Of a stretch of 64,000 bases of DNA, positions 50,591 to 60,023 are shown in pieces. The notes under the pieces are model-generated. The model was not told where the DNA came from. It ran no database searches and saw nothing but the letters and a program-made list of their open reading frames with translations. The translations under genes were made by a program, and so were the position numbers. Position 1 is the first letter of the stretch, and every line of letters begins with the position of its first letter. The stretch lies in assembly GCA_947650365.1 (NCBI GenBank), contig OX393550.1:103628343-103692342 (forward strand), written 5' to 3'. This DNA comes from Chamaelirium japonicum (Eukaryota; Streptophyta; Magnoliopsida; Liliales; Melanthiaceae).

Positions 50591-52672
50591 TAAAGATTGA
50601 TAGTTATTATTATATGAGATGCATATAGGTGCGTAATATAGTTACGTGTTCTTTAGGGAACAGAGAGCCATGGTTATATGGTAGTCCACTGAGTTGAAGA
50701 CTAAGTGGATTGGTCCCGTATAACCTAAATAAGTTCGCAGCTATGATCAGGTTGGTCGCCTCATCATGATAAGCTGTTGGCGATGACAGTTCATAGGATA
50801 TCTTCACCATGGTTATCACCAGGCACAGTTTCTGTGGCTGAACGGAACTAACACGGTGTACAGATCAGTGAGCAGACACTGGTACACTAAGCCGTGTTTC
50901 TGCTTAGGGTAAAACGGTCCTAAACCCTGAGGAACCACGTCTGATGGACTAACCAGTTGCGTGGTGCTTTGGCGTACCAATGTGTGAGGATCCATATGCA
51001 GTGATCCAAAACCACGGTGTACTGGGTTACCCGGCTGGCGTTGCATTAGCGTGTCACTCCTGCAGGTCATCCACACCCCTGAAGGGAGGTGCGTTCCTTG
51101 GTGTGACTTACACTGTACCAAACCCAGGCCTGGTGGTCATCAGTTTGACTGTTGACCGGGTTCGATTACTCGACGGGGTAATCAGAGGTACGATGTATAG
51201 GTCAACCTGGAAGGAACCATGTCATATGATCATTCGAGTCTGACGGTAGTCTTCACCGCTCGAAGTGAATCATGGCATCAAGTGGAGGGACAGCGGGTTT
51301 ACCACAACTAAGCGGAGAGCAGGGGTATGATGGAGAACATAGTAAGTCTGGGTGAATTAGAGTGCAGCCTGCGTCGCACTCTGGGTGGCTACGCAGGTTA
51401 ACTCGAGCTCAGAGGATCGATGGTACACTCGGGTAGTGTGTCGATCGAGCTTGAGTTGGAAGCCATGAACCCCGGTCTCTGATGGTTCCACCTTATCAAC
51501 ATTATGTACGGTTCTTGAACCGTCTCCTTGGAACACCATAAGCATGAGGAAGAAAGAAGTATACGCTCCGTGTGTGCTTGGCACTAGAGCACGGTAGATG
51601 CGTAACTACATACGAGTACTAAGGGTTGAGCCCGAGACTAGTTCGGAGTTGTATGTAGTAATCCCTAGCCATAAGTGAACTTCGCTGCATAGGTGCGATG
51701 CACTGGGGTATGTTGCGAGTTGACTAGTTGACTTTGCTAGAGGCACCCTCCGGTGGCCTCAGTTAATAGTAAGTAACTAGTAGATATCACTTAAGTAATG
51801 GCCGCTAGGTATCGCACGCTAGAAATGGTCAAAATGAGGCGTCGGGGCGTTTTGGTAAAAACCTCACTCTGCCGGACCTCACTGTTGGCCGACCCTAGTG
51901 ATAGGACACCTTGCTAGGGCCGGCCCTATGATGTAGGGATAAGAATCCCTCATCTATAGGGCCGGCCATATGGATAGGGATAGGGCGATAAAACGGTTAA
52001 GATCGAGCCCTAAAAAGTGGGAAAACAGATAAATACAACGAGAGATAAAAAGGAGATAATAGAGAGATAATGAGGGGGGGTCATTATCCCCTTGGATCCT
52101 TATCCAAGGGGGTTGGCCGGCCCTATAAAAGGACCTATGGGCGCCGGCCCCATGTGCTGAAAAAACCGAACCCCCTCTCTCTCTAATCTCTCTAGTTCTC
52201 TCCCTATTCAATCTCTCGTTTCCTGCTTGCTACTTCGTCTTCCTCGCGTGGAGTTCTGAAGAAGGAGAAGGGTCGTTCTTCGAAGGCACTCAGAGATCCG
52301 AGAGCGATATTTCGTGCATCGTGTGAGATCGGGTGAACAAGAAGGCAACATCTCCATTCGTACCGTCGGCATCTTCGCGAACGATCTTCCGTCTCCATCG
52401 ACAAAGAAGACAATTCGCCGCGGTTAAAAGATCCGTACGAAAGGTATGCGTAATCTAACATGTAGATCTAGCGAGCATTATGATTTGCATCCATGCTAGT
52501 TAATTATTACGCTAGATTGTCGTTAGGGGTTTTCGATTCTCGTGCATACACATGCACACATATGTAGATTAGTTTCTATGAAAAGTTAAATAGTGTAACG
52601 TGCACCATGAATGGTCTTTCGACCGCCAAATCGCTTCCGCTGCGAGCCTCTGACCCGGATTAACTTCCAACA
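50541..52672 (+). repeat. 3' LTR of the young copia element
   Basis: 2,132 bp, same length as the 5' LTR and about 98.5% identical by hand comparison. Differences are mostly C/T and G/A transitions, in keeping with deamination of methylated cytosines. It is followed by the TGTGC duplication. Confidence 0.95.
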
Positions 52673-52677
52673 TGTGC

Positions 52678-53031
52678 TCGAGGCAACAAGGGGTTACCGG
52701 GTCGGCTATTTTCCACAGAGTCACAAGGGATTTGGGGGGTCGGTGGGCCTAGCCTGGCTTGGTCAAGCCTTGTGGCCGGTTGTACAGTCGCCGGTTACCC
52801 GGCTGGGAGAGAAGTCATTGATCTGGTCTCAATGGAAAAACAAGAAAAACAGAAGAAATTGGGGAGGCGACCGACCTGGTGTAGTGGCTCGGCTTCTACT
52901 GCAAGGGTCGTCAGCTCTGGCGGCTCCTTCTTCGGCTGCTCCTCCCTGGCGCCGGCTACTCCTCTCCGGCCGGCTATGCTCTGGCTACCGTGCGCCAAAC
53001 ACACAGCAAGAGGGAGAGAGAGATTGAAAGA

Positions 53032-53069
<38 letters not shown>

Positions 53070-53873
53070 AGATCGGAGGGGGGTAAGGGGGGTCGAGTCT
53101 AGGTTTTATAGGTTGAAAGGAGGGGGCGGTGGCCGGCTTAGGGGTCAAGGAAGGGGGGCGGCGGTCGGGCTTAGTGTCAAGGAGGGCGACGGCCGGGCTT
53201 AGGGGTCAAGGAAGGGGGGCGGCGGCCGGGCTTAGGGTCAAGGAGGGCGGCGACCGAGCTTAGGGGTTTAGGAGGGCAGCGGCCGTCGGGGATAGGGATG
53301 GGGATCGGGTAGAGAGAGGAGAGAGATCCGTGAGAGAGAGTGAGAGATCGGGTGAGAGGGGGGAGATCGGAGAGATGGGAGAGAGATCAGAGAGATGGGA
53401 GAGAAAGAGAGGGATGAGAGGGAGCTGGGTCAGGTTCGGGTTCGGGTGAGATGAGGGGGAGAGGGAGAGAGGGTCGGTTGAGATGGGTTTGGTTTTTTTT
53501 TTTTTTGGGTTTTGGGTTTTTAGTTTAGTTTAGTTTTTTTTTTCTTCTCGTAATCTCGATCGAGCTCGACTCGCGTCGTACCGAGGTGCGCCGGCACGTG
53601 AACCTCGCTGGGTCCAATTGACCCACCACAGTACCTATTTATTATAAAAATTATATTATATAAAAAAAACATTCGTGCCCTACCTCGATACTCGTGCTCA
53701 TATGTTCGTGTAACTACACCACAGTTGCAGCCCTGCAACTTGTACCCGAGACCCACTGCCTGGTCCCATTCAGGCACGCACAACCAAAAACATCACCGCC
53801 AAATATATTAAAATAATATTATATAGAACTGGGTTGTTCTGGGCAAAAACACCCTGGAATGCCGGTCGATACA
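52678..53873 (+). mobile_element. Insertion B, second part
   Basis: Continues insertion B after the copia element and ends ..GGTCGATACA before the AATCG duplication. It holds a short GA tract (about 53,036-53,067) and roughly four GC-rich repeats of about 60 bp built on GGGCTTAGGGGTCAAGGAGGG (53,120-53,290). Next come GAGATGGGAGAGAGATCAGAG-type repeats, T-runs and TAGTTTAGTTTAG. ORFs in this stretch are composition artefacts. Confidence 0.8.
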
Positions 53874-53878
53874 AATCG

Positions 53879-54965
53879 AATTTGAAGTATCATAGTCCCT
53901 ATCTCAAGTGGATTTTTCGGCTTAAGGATTACATTACATACTCTGAGAACGTCGATGCTCCTTAAAACTGGCTATCACCCTAATGCTCTGGAGCTTAACC
54001 TATATATGGTTAGACTGATAGGAAAGGCCTCTCACTACCATGGTGCCTTGATTATAAACTTGACAATTGATGTCATAGTATATCTCTGTCTCATTATTGG
54101 TTTCGATGCTGGCCAAATAGTGACACCCAACAAGTCAGGCAATATCTTAATGGTGCCATAATTGAATGTGACGAGTTTACACTATCATCAAAGGTCGATT
54201 AAATAATATGCGTTATTAGTGGAATCCTATCCTAACAAGGTCGCTTGGACCTGAGAAAAATGACATCCCTTTAAAACATTGATAATTGAATTATCGCATC
54301 GAGGTTCTCTACAGAAATATAAAGAACAATAAAAAGAAACAACAATACAAATGAATCAAATTCAGGGTCTGATCCCTGAACTTGACTAGCACAGTGCAGG
54401 CTCTTTGTCACTTTCACTAGGTTCCTCGATCCGGTGCAAGTCTCTGTAAACGATCTCTTGCCGCTTTAGACCTTTGCCATCATTGTGTACGTTTCACTGG
54501 ATCGCCATTGTCCTCTAAGATTCTGCTCATTCTCTAGTAGTAGACTCCATGATAAGTCCTCATTCTCAATCTATAACCGAAAAAGATCTGGTACTCTCCG
54601 AGTAAGTACTCACCGTATACAATTTTCTAAAAAGAAAAGAAAAACATACATGGTAAAAAGCTTGGAAATCAAGGATGGTTAACCTCCATCTCTTGCCCGA
54701 CTACGGCTTTAAAACCTACCATACACAGAAGAAAATATATCCAGATAAATACTAGCACGGGGTCAAACCCCCGGTAGCAAGCAATCATATATCCAGATTA
54801 TTATACAGTGGCACCCTGCAAGATTGATTCATAGAACACACAATATCTATAATATGCATAATCTACTTGTAGAACCCCGATGATGGCACATACTAATTAT
54901 TCACGTACACGACGGTTTCATGAAAAATATAAAATGCACACCACTAGCATAGCTCTGATACTAAT
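53879..54965 (-). pseudogene. Old copia element: leader and primer-binding site
   Basis: The complement matches the young element's leader from about 45,860 back to the PBS, for example the GGGTCGGACCCTGAACTTAATTCAG region (45,372) against TTCAGGGTCTGATCCCTGAAC (54,361). The PBS complement GCTCTGATACTA is at 54,952-54,963 (one change from TGGTATCAGAGC). No coding sequence. Confidence 0.8.
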
Positions 54966-55696
54966 TATTGAAAATAATTCTATGGTAGAGGCCCGTAGCA
55001 TAATCAAAGGGTAGGTTCGAAGACCGTGGATGGTGTGCATTACATATCAAAATTTTCATCAAAACGTTCTATACGTGCATGTATGAATCTAGCATGACAA
55101 CTACATGACCACCTAACATCGATCTAGCGAAAAGAATAATCTAGTATGCATGGATATTCTATCTCTACACTAGATCCTGCAAAAATAGAAATATCATGGA
55201 TCTTCTACGTAAAATATTGACAGTATAAGATTGCGAGGAATGCATTCTTGTTTACCCGATCTTGCACGATACACAACACCTCATCGATGGATTTCTGAGT
55301 ACCTTCATACGATGAGCCTTCTCCGTTTATGAAACACCAAGTAAGGAAGACGCGTTGAGAAGCAAAGTCGCAAGCAGGAGAGAGACGAGTGACGAGAGAT
55401 GGAAAGGAGGGACGACTAGGGCAACCATTAGGGCTGACCCCCCTTCTCCTCTTGCTTTTTTACAAGGCCGGCCACTCCCCTTGGATAAGGATCCTAGTGT
55501 ATAGGGATGACCCCGTTAAATCTCTCTCTATATCTCTATCTCTTCCTAACTTTTAGGACTTGCAAAGACCGAGTCAAAACCTCCTATCTTATCCCTTATG
55601 GCCCGCCCCTACATTGGAGGTAACAACCTCCTAATAACTAAGAGGCCGACCTTAACTTAGTCTCTCAACATTTAGGGTCGGTCCGTCTAGTCCATA

Positions 55697-55774
55697 GCGA
55701 TCCCTTACCATAAGTGGACTTCGTCCCAGTGCATCACACCTATGTGACGAAGTCCACTTATGGTAAGGGATCGC
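55697..55774. repeat. Perfect 28-bp inverted repeat in the old LTR
   Basis: The arms 55,697-55,724 and 55,747-55,774 are exact complements around a 22-nt loop. The right arm is the normal LTR sequence (compare about 30,866-30,893). The left arm replaces roughly 150-200 bp of LTR present at 30,680-30,860. Confidence 0.9.
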
Positions 55775-56147
55775 TACGTGTGTCTCTGTACCACTCTAGG
55801 GTTTTCCCTTAGCAAACACACGAAGTTACGCATCTACCGTGCACTAGTGCAAAGCATACACGGAGTGTATGGTTGGACTATTTGCTTCCTCTAACATTGT
55901 TATGTGGTTCGAGAAGATGGTTCAAGGATCGTACATTATATGGATAAGGTGTAACCTTCAGGGACCAGGGTTCATGGCTTCTAACTTGAACTCGATCGAC
56001 ATACTACCTGAGTGTACCATCGACCCTCTGAGTCTGAGTAAACATGCTTAGCCACCCAGAGTGCGACGTAGGCTGCACTCCAATTCTCTTGGACTTACTA
56101 TGTTCTCCCGTATACCCCTGCTCCCCGCTTAGTAGTGGTAAACTCGC

Positions 56148-56493
56148 TGTTATGAATCATGTGCCCCCTCAAAATCGGTGATAAGAGGGAGAGGGCAACA
56201 TTATATAAAGATGTGGAACTTCCACCCCTTTACCGATGTGGGACTATTATATTCTCAACACCAGCCCGCACGCAGAGCGCCTCTTGATTGGAGGGAGAGA
56301 AAGAAGATCTTAATCATAGGAAGAAAGAGGGTACGACGGGACCATATGAAGGGGAGACGGGGTGAGGCTAGCTCTGATACCATGTTACGAATCCCGTGCC
56401 CCGTTAAAAATCGATGATGAGAGGGAGGGGGCAACAATATATACAAATATGGAACTCCCATCTCTTTATCGATGTGGGAGTATATTCTCAACA
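56148..56493 (-). mobile_element. TRIM (miniature LTR retrotransposon), 346 bp
   Basis: Terminal direct repeats 56,148-56,260 (113 bp) and 56,383-56,493 (111 bp) both run TGTTA(T/C)GAATC...ATTCTCAACA. In minus-strand sense they start TGTTGAGAATATA and contain CCCACATCG. Next to the right repeat is GCTCTGATACCA (56,371-56,382), the complement of the Met-tRNA primer site. Flanks CTCGC and CTCGT look like a 5-bp duplication with one change. The other LTR copy (about 31,268) lacks the element, giving an empty site. No coding capacity. Confidence 0.88.
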
Positions 56494-56816
56494 CTCGTTG
56501 TCCCTCCACTTGGTGCCATGATGCGACTCCAGCGATGGAGAATACCGTCATACTCGAGTGCTCATATGACTCGGTTCCTTCCATATTAACCATGTCGTAC
56601 ATCTGATTACCCTGCCGAGTAATCAGATCCAGTTACCAGTCTAACTAATTACCACCAGGCCTGGGTTTAATATGACGTCAGTCAGACCAAGGAACACACC
56701 TCCCGTTAAGGGTGTGGATGGCCTGCAGGAGTGACACGCTGATGTGATGCCAACCCGGTAACCCAGCACACCGTGGTTTTCGATCACATAACTGGACCCT
56801 TACACATTGGTGCGCC

Positions 56817-57287
56817 TAGGGGTGGCAACGGGTCGTGTCTTGTCGGGTTCGTGTCGTGTCTAGTTTCGGGTCGTGTCCAAAACCCCTAAACCCGTACTTG
56901 ACCCGTTTAACTAATCATGTCTAGATTCTAAACTCGTACCCGACCCGTTTATAAACGGGTATATCCGATAAGACCCGCTTACCACACGGGTCTATTCAGT
57001 TGACCCGATCTGACCCAGTCCGACTCGATCCAACCTGACCCGATAGTCCCGCTGGTACTACATATTACAGTATCGGATTACGGGTAGACCTGACTTGACT
57101 CGGCCCATTGAATTTTAAACGGGTCTTCTTGGGTCTACCGTGTCCAGACCCTAAACCCGGACCCGACCCGTTTATTAAACGGGTCTATCGTGTCGACCCG
57201 TTTATAACCCGAACCCGTTTAGCCCTAACCTAGACCCGCTAACTTCGTGTCGGGTCTGCCGTGTCGGGTTCAAAATTGCCAGCCCTA
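56817..57287. mobile_element. Second hAT-type MITE, in the old copia LTR
   Basis: 471 bp, begins TAGGGGTGGCAA and ends TTGCCAGCCCTA. The interior has the same ACCCGACCCG-like phrasing as the element at 8.3 kb. GGTGCGCC is duplicated on both sides (56,809-56,816 and 57,288-57,295). The young LTRs carry the undisturbed site (complement of CTTTGGCGCACCAATGTG at about 43,108), confirming the borders. Confidence 0.93.
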
Positions 57288-57717
57288 GGTGCGCCAAAGC
57301 ACCACATAACTGGTTAGCCCACCAGACGTGGTTGTTCAGGGTTTAAGACCGTTTTATCATAGACAGAAACACAGCTTAGTGCACCGGTGTCTGCTCACCT
57401 ATCTGTGCATCGTGTTGGTTCTATTCGGCCATAATATTGTGCTTGGTAATGACCGTGGTGGAGACACACACGCTCTGTTATCCCAATAGCTTATCCTGAT
57501 AGGGCGACCGACTTTAATTAGAGCTGTGAATGAATTTAGATTACATGGGACTAGTCCATTGAGTCTGCCACTCAAGTGGATTACCATGTAACCATAGCTC
57601 TCTATTCTGTAATCAGAACACATACTAAGGTACTTAGCAAGATGCATTCCTAATCTATCAACCATACACAGCTAAACTATAAGTTTTTACGAGCTATAGA
57701 CCTCATCAATTCCAACA

Positions 57718-57775
57718 TCGTGGGGGATACACGGCTACCGTGGTACATCCGACCACGGAATATTTTCTCCCTGAT
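57718..57775. repeat. Right half of the inverted repeat around the nest
   Basis: TCGTGGGGGATACACGGCT..CGTGGTACATCCGACC..GAATATTTTCTCCCT is the inverted counterpart of 29,611-29,719. Its first five bases are the old element's target duplication. Confidence 0.7.
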
Positions 57776-58440
57776 AGTTGAGCTGACCTTTTAAAGTGGT
57801 TCGGACCCTTCTCCGCCCTAAACCTGTAAACGGATCAGATTTGGATCGGATTAGGCTATATCCAAATCTGGTTCGTTAAGTAAACGAGTCATCGGATTCG
57901 GATGTTATTTGATCATCAGATCAAAAAACCCAATTCATATCCATTTAAATAATCGTATCAGATTCAGATCATGGACAAGAGTACTTCGGACGGTTGTGAT
58001 ATCGTTAAGCGTCGAACCGATAAAAGAATAGTTGATTCCGAACTTGGGACCCAGAAGAGTCAGGATAAAATGTGTCTCGATCGGGGGACCATGAGAATCT
58101 TTTTTATATTAACCCTTAGGACCTTAGATCTAAATCGTTCTAATCTAACAATGACTAAAATATAATATATTATGTAATATTTTGTCGGATCGGATTCTTA
58201 GAGGATTAGAGTGGCCTAAATCCATATCCGGGTTGTTAATAGTTATCGGATTCAAACTGTTATCGGATTATTGGATCAAAAAAACTTATTTATATCCAAC
58301 TAAACTGATCGGATTCGGATCAAAATCCGCTCCATAGACAGGTCTTTTCTCAGGTTCGCCTAGACGTTGATGGTTGAGGTGTAGTCCTAATCTCACCCGA
58401 CTTTATGGAAGCCGACCCACAAATGCAGAAAGCAACGGTA
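57776..58440. repeat. Two diverged copies of the relic repeat; no gene
   Basis: 57,838-57,975 and 58,110-58,350 belong to the family split by the Helitron array at 9.4/27.5 kb. The second holds the undisturbed site GACTAAAATATAATATATTATG (about 58,152-58,173). Confidence 0.65.
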
Positions 58441-58454
58441 ATCCGAGCCCGTGC

Positions 58455-58471
58455 CACGTGCTATCCACGTG
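58455..58471 (+). promoter_or_regulatory. Pair of G-boxes upstream of the DUF1645 gene
   Basis: CACGTG at 58,455-58,460 and 58,466-58,471, about 185 bp before the ATG. G-boxes with this spacing often act as ABA/light response elements. The regulatory role is inferred from sequence only. Confidence 0.55.
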
Positions 58472-58652
58472 TTCTTTTCTCATTCGCCACAGTTTCTGAA
58501 GGGACGTTTACATAAACCTATGGGACGACACACCAGACCCATTCTGCGGCCTGCCGCATTTCCAAACCCTAGTGCCACCGCCCCGCGCCTCCTCCCCTCT
58601 CTCTCCTTTTCCGATCGTCGCCGGTCGGTGATCCGATCGAGTGATCGGGCCG

Positions 58653-59840
58653 ATGATGGCCTCCGCCTGCGTGACCAACACCGGAGTCTCACCGGAGACG
58701 TTCCTCGACTACCCTCCGGCGTGCCCGACCTACGGCTGGCTTAGCCCTAGGATCTCCTTCAGCTGCGACCTCGCCGGCGACGGGCCGAAGAGCTCCACGG
58801 AGAATCCGGAGGCTGGCTCGTACCCGGCCGGACCGTCGGGGGAATGGAGGGACAAGCCAGATCCGGACGCCTCCGCGAAGGATCTCATCGATTTCGAGTT
58901 CCTGCTCGAAGATCCCGCCATGATGCTCACCGCCGACGAGCTCTTTTCTGGAGGGAAGCTGGTGACGCTCCAGAAGGCGGCGGCCGCGCGTCCCGCGGCG
59001 GAGCCCTCGAACGAGATCCCATCGCCGGAGCCGCTGGACTCACTGGGTGCTGGGAGCCTCTTGGACCCCTCCGCTCCGTCTCCCAAGGCCCCGAGGTGCT
59101 CGAGTAGGTGGAGGGAGCTGCTTGGCCTGAAGAGACAGCAGCAGCAGCAGCAGGGCGCCAAGATGGAACAACAGAAGGCCGCTGCTTCTGCGCCACTTAA
59201 GAACCCTAACCCGAAGTCTTTGAAGCATTTCCTCCATCGAAACCCCAAATCCTCCACGACTGATCCGTCTCTGAGCCTCCCATTGCTCCGGGATGGTGAT
59301 TGCGACTCTACATTTGTTTCGTCCCACGTTTTCCTCTCCTCCTCCGGCGTCGGCCCCGACCACGAGGAACCCCCCCGCCTCTCACTCGACTCGGAGAAGC
59401 CGATCCAGGTCCCGATCTCCCATGGCCGGATGCCGCCCAGGGTGCGCGTCCCCCGGACGGGGTCCGCGGCCGCGAGATCCGGACGTAGCACGGCGCGGCG
59501 CGCGGCGCCGGCGCCGCGGGCGGCGTCAGTGGACAGCCCGCGGATGAACTCGTCGGGGAGGGTGGTGTTCCAGGGCCTGGAGCGGAGCTCGAGCAGCCCC
59601 GGTAGCATCTACGGCGGGCTCAGGGTGAGACATAGGGGGGTGGAGAGGGCCTACTCGGCCGGCGTCAGGATCACCCCGGTGCTCAACGTCCCGGTGTCGG
59701 TCTTCGGTCTGGGCCAGCTCTTCGCCCCGCAGAAGAAGGAGAGGGACGGAGCCTCCTCCAGAAACGGCGGCGGTGGCGGTGGCGGTGGCGCCGGCAATAA
59801 CGGCAGCATCAGAGGCAAGATCGAGAGGGAGAGGGCATGA
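58653..59840 (+). CDS. DUF1645 family protein (rice SGL-like)
   Basis: Single exon, 395 residues from the first ATG (58,653; a second ATG follows immediately, so the protein starts MMASACVTN). It shows the family's blocks in order: an N-terminal SFSCD-type segment (ISFSCDLAG), DFEFLLED (about residue 85), the ADELFSGGKL motif, SRWRELLGLKR followed by six Gln, KHFLHR, GRMPPRVRVPR, and the C-terminal signature GRVVFQGLERSSSSPGS plus HRGVERAYSAGVRITPVLN. A Gly-rich stretch precedes the end (GKIERERA). No transmembrane or signal segment. DUF1645 proteins are plant-specific and thought to be nuclear; rice SGL affects grain length and stress response. The biochemical role is unknown. Codons are strongly G/C-ending. 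The nested retrotransposon block ends only 0.94 kb upstream. Confidence 0.9.
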   Translation: MMASACVTNTGVSPETFLDYPPACPTYGWLSPRISFSCDLAGDGPKSSTENPEAGSYPAGPSGEWRDKPDPDASAKDLIDFEFLLEDPAMMLTADELFSGGKLVTLQKAAAARPAAEPSNEIPSPEPLDSLGAGSLLDPSAPSPKAPRCSSRWRELLGLKRQQQQQQGAKMEQQKAAASAPLKNPNPKSLKHFLHRNPKSSTTDPSLSLPLLRDGDCDSTFVSSHVFLSSSGVGPDHEEPPRLSLDSEKPIQVPISHGRMPPRVRVPRTGSAAARSGRSTARRAAPAPRAASVDSPRMNSSGRVVFQGLERSSSSPGSIYGGLRVRHRGVERAYSAGVRITPVLNVPVSVFGLGQLFAPQKKERDGASSRNGGGGGGGGAGNNGSIRGKIERERA

Positions 59841-59884
59841 CGAGATCCAGGTAACCAAAATATCAATAAAAATTTGGCACTTCT

Positions 59885-60023
59885 ACTTGAACATACAAGG
59901 GGACATTCACCCGACAAAATGCTGACGTGGGGCCATCTGCCAGCGCTCAGTGCATCCGCCATCGCACCGACGCCCACCCAGACCTACTGTTTGTCCGCAT
60001 TATGTGCCCTTTTTTGTTCAAAT
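59885..60023. repeat. Diverged copy of the GAACATACAAGGGGAC MITE
   Basis: Left end TTGAACATACAAGGGGACA and right end GCCCTTTTTTGTTCAAATA, with CAGCGCTCAGTGCA inside, parallel the element at 62,043-62,196. It lies just downstream of the DUF1645 stop. Confidence 0.6.

Larger units (their letters stand above)
42681..52672 (+). mobile_element. Near-intact Ty1/copia retrotransposon, 9,992 bp
   Basis: LTRs 42,681-44,812 and 50,541-52,672 are both 2,132 bp (TGTTGGGATT...TTCCAACA), with about 31 differences by hand count (about 1.5%). TGTGC flanks the element (42,676-42,680 and 52,673-52,677). The order LTR, PBS, 1.7-kb leader, gag-protease-integrase-RT-RNase H, polypurine tract, LTR is complete. 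Integrase before RT makes it Ty1/copia. The long LTR recalls Angela/SIRE-type lineages, but the lineage is not established. Two frameshifts disable the polyprotein. Confidence 0.95.
54966..57717 (-). mobile_element. Old copia element: 5' LTR (minus strand), carrying a TRIM and an hAT MITE
   Basis: Complement begins TGTTGGAATTGATG at 57,717. Without the two insertions and one rearranged segment it is collinear with the LTR at 29,725-32,079. TCGTG follows at 57,718-57,722, matching 29,720-29,724 and closing the whole nested element (27,993 bp). Confidence 0.85.

Noticed and set aside
52611..53202. ORFs of 104-138 codons after the young copia element
   Set aside because: They cross the LTR/TGTGC/insertion B boundary and a GA tract, so they are chance joins.
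40175..53873. Insertion A and B considered as terminal inverted repeats of one DNA transposon
   Set aside because: Each has its own 5-bp duplication (ATGTC, AATCG) and the sequence between them is collinear old copia DNA, so they are independent insertions.
58730..59608. 292-codon minus-strand ORF opposite the DUF1645 gene
   Set aside because: Shadow of a GC-rich coding exon; the plus strand carries the recognisable family signature.
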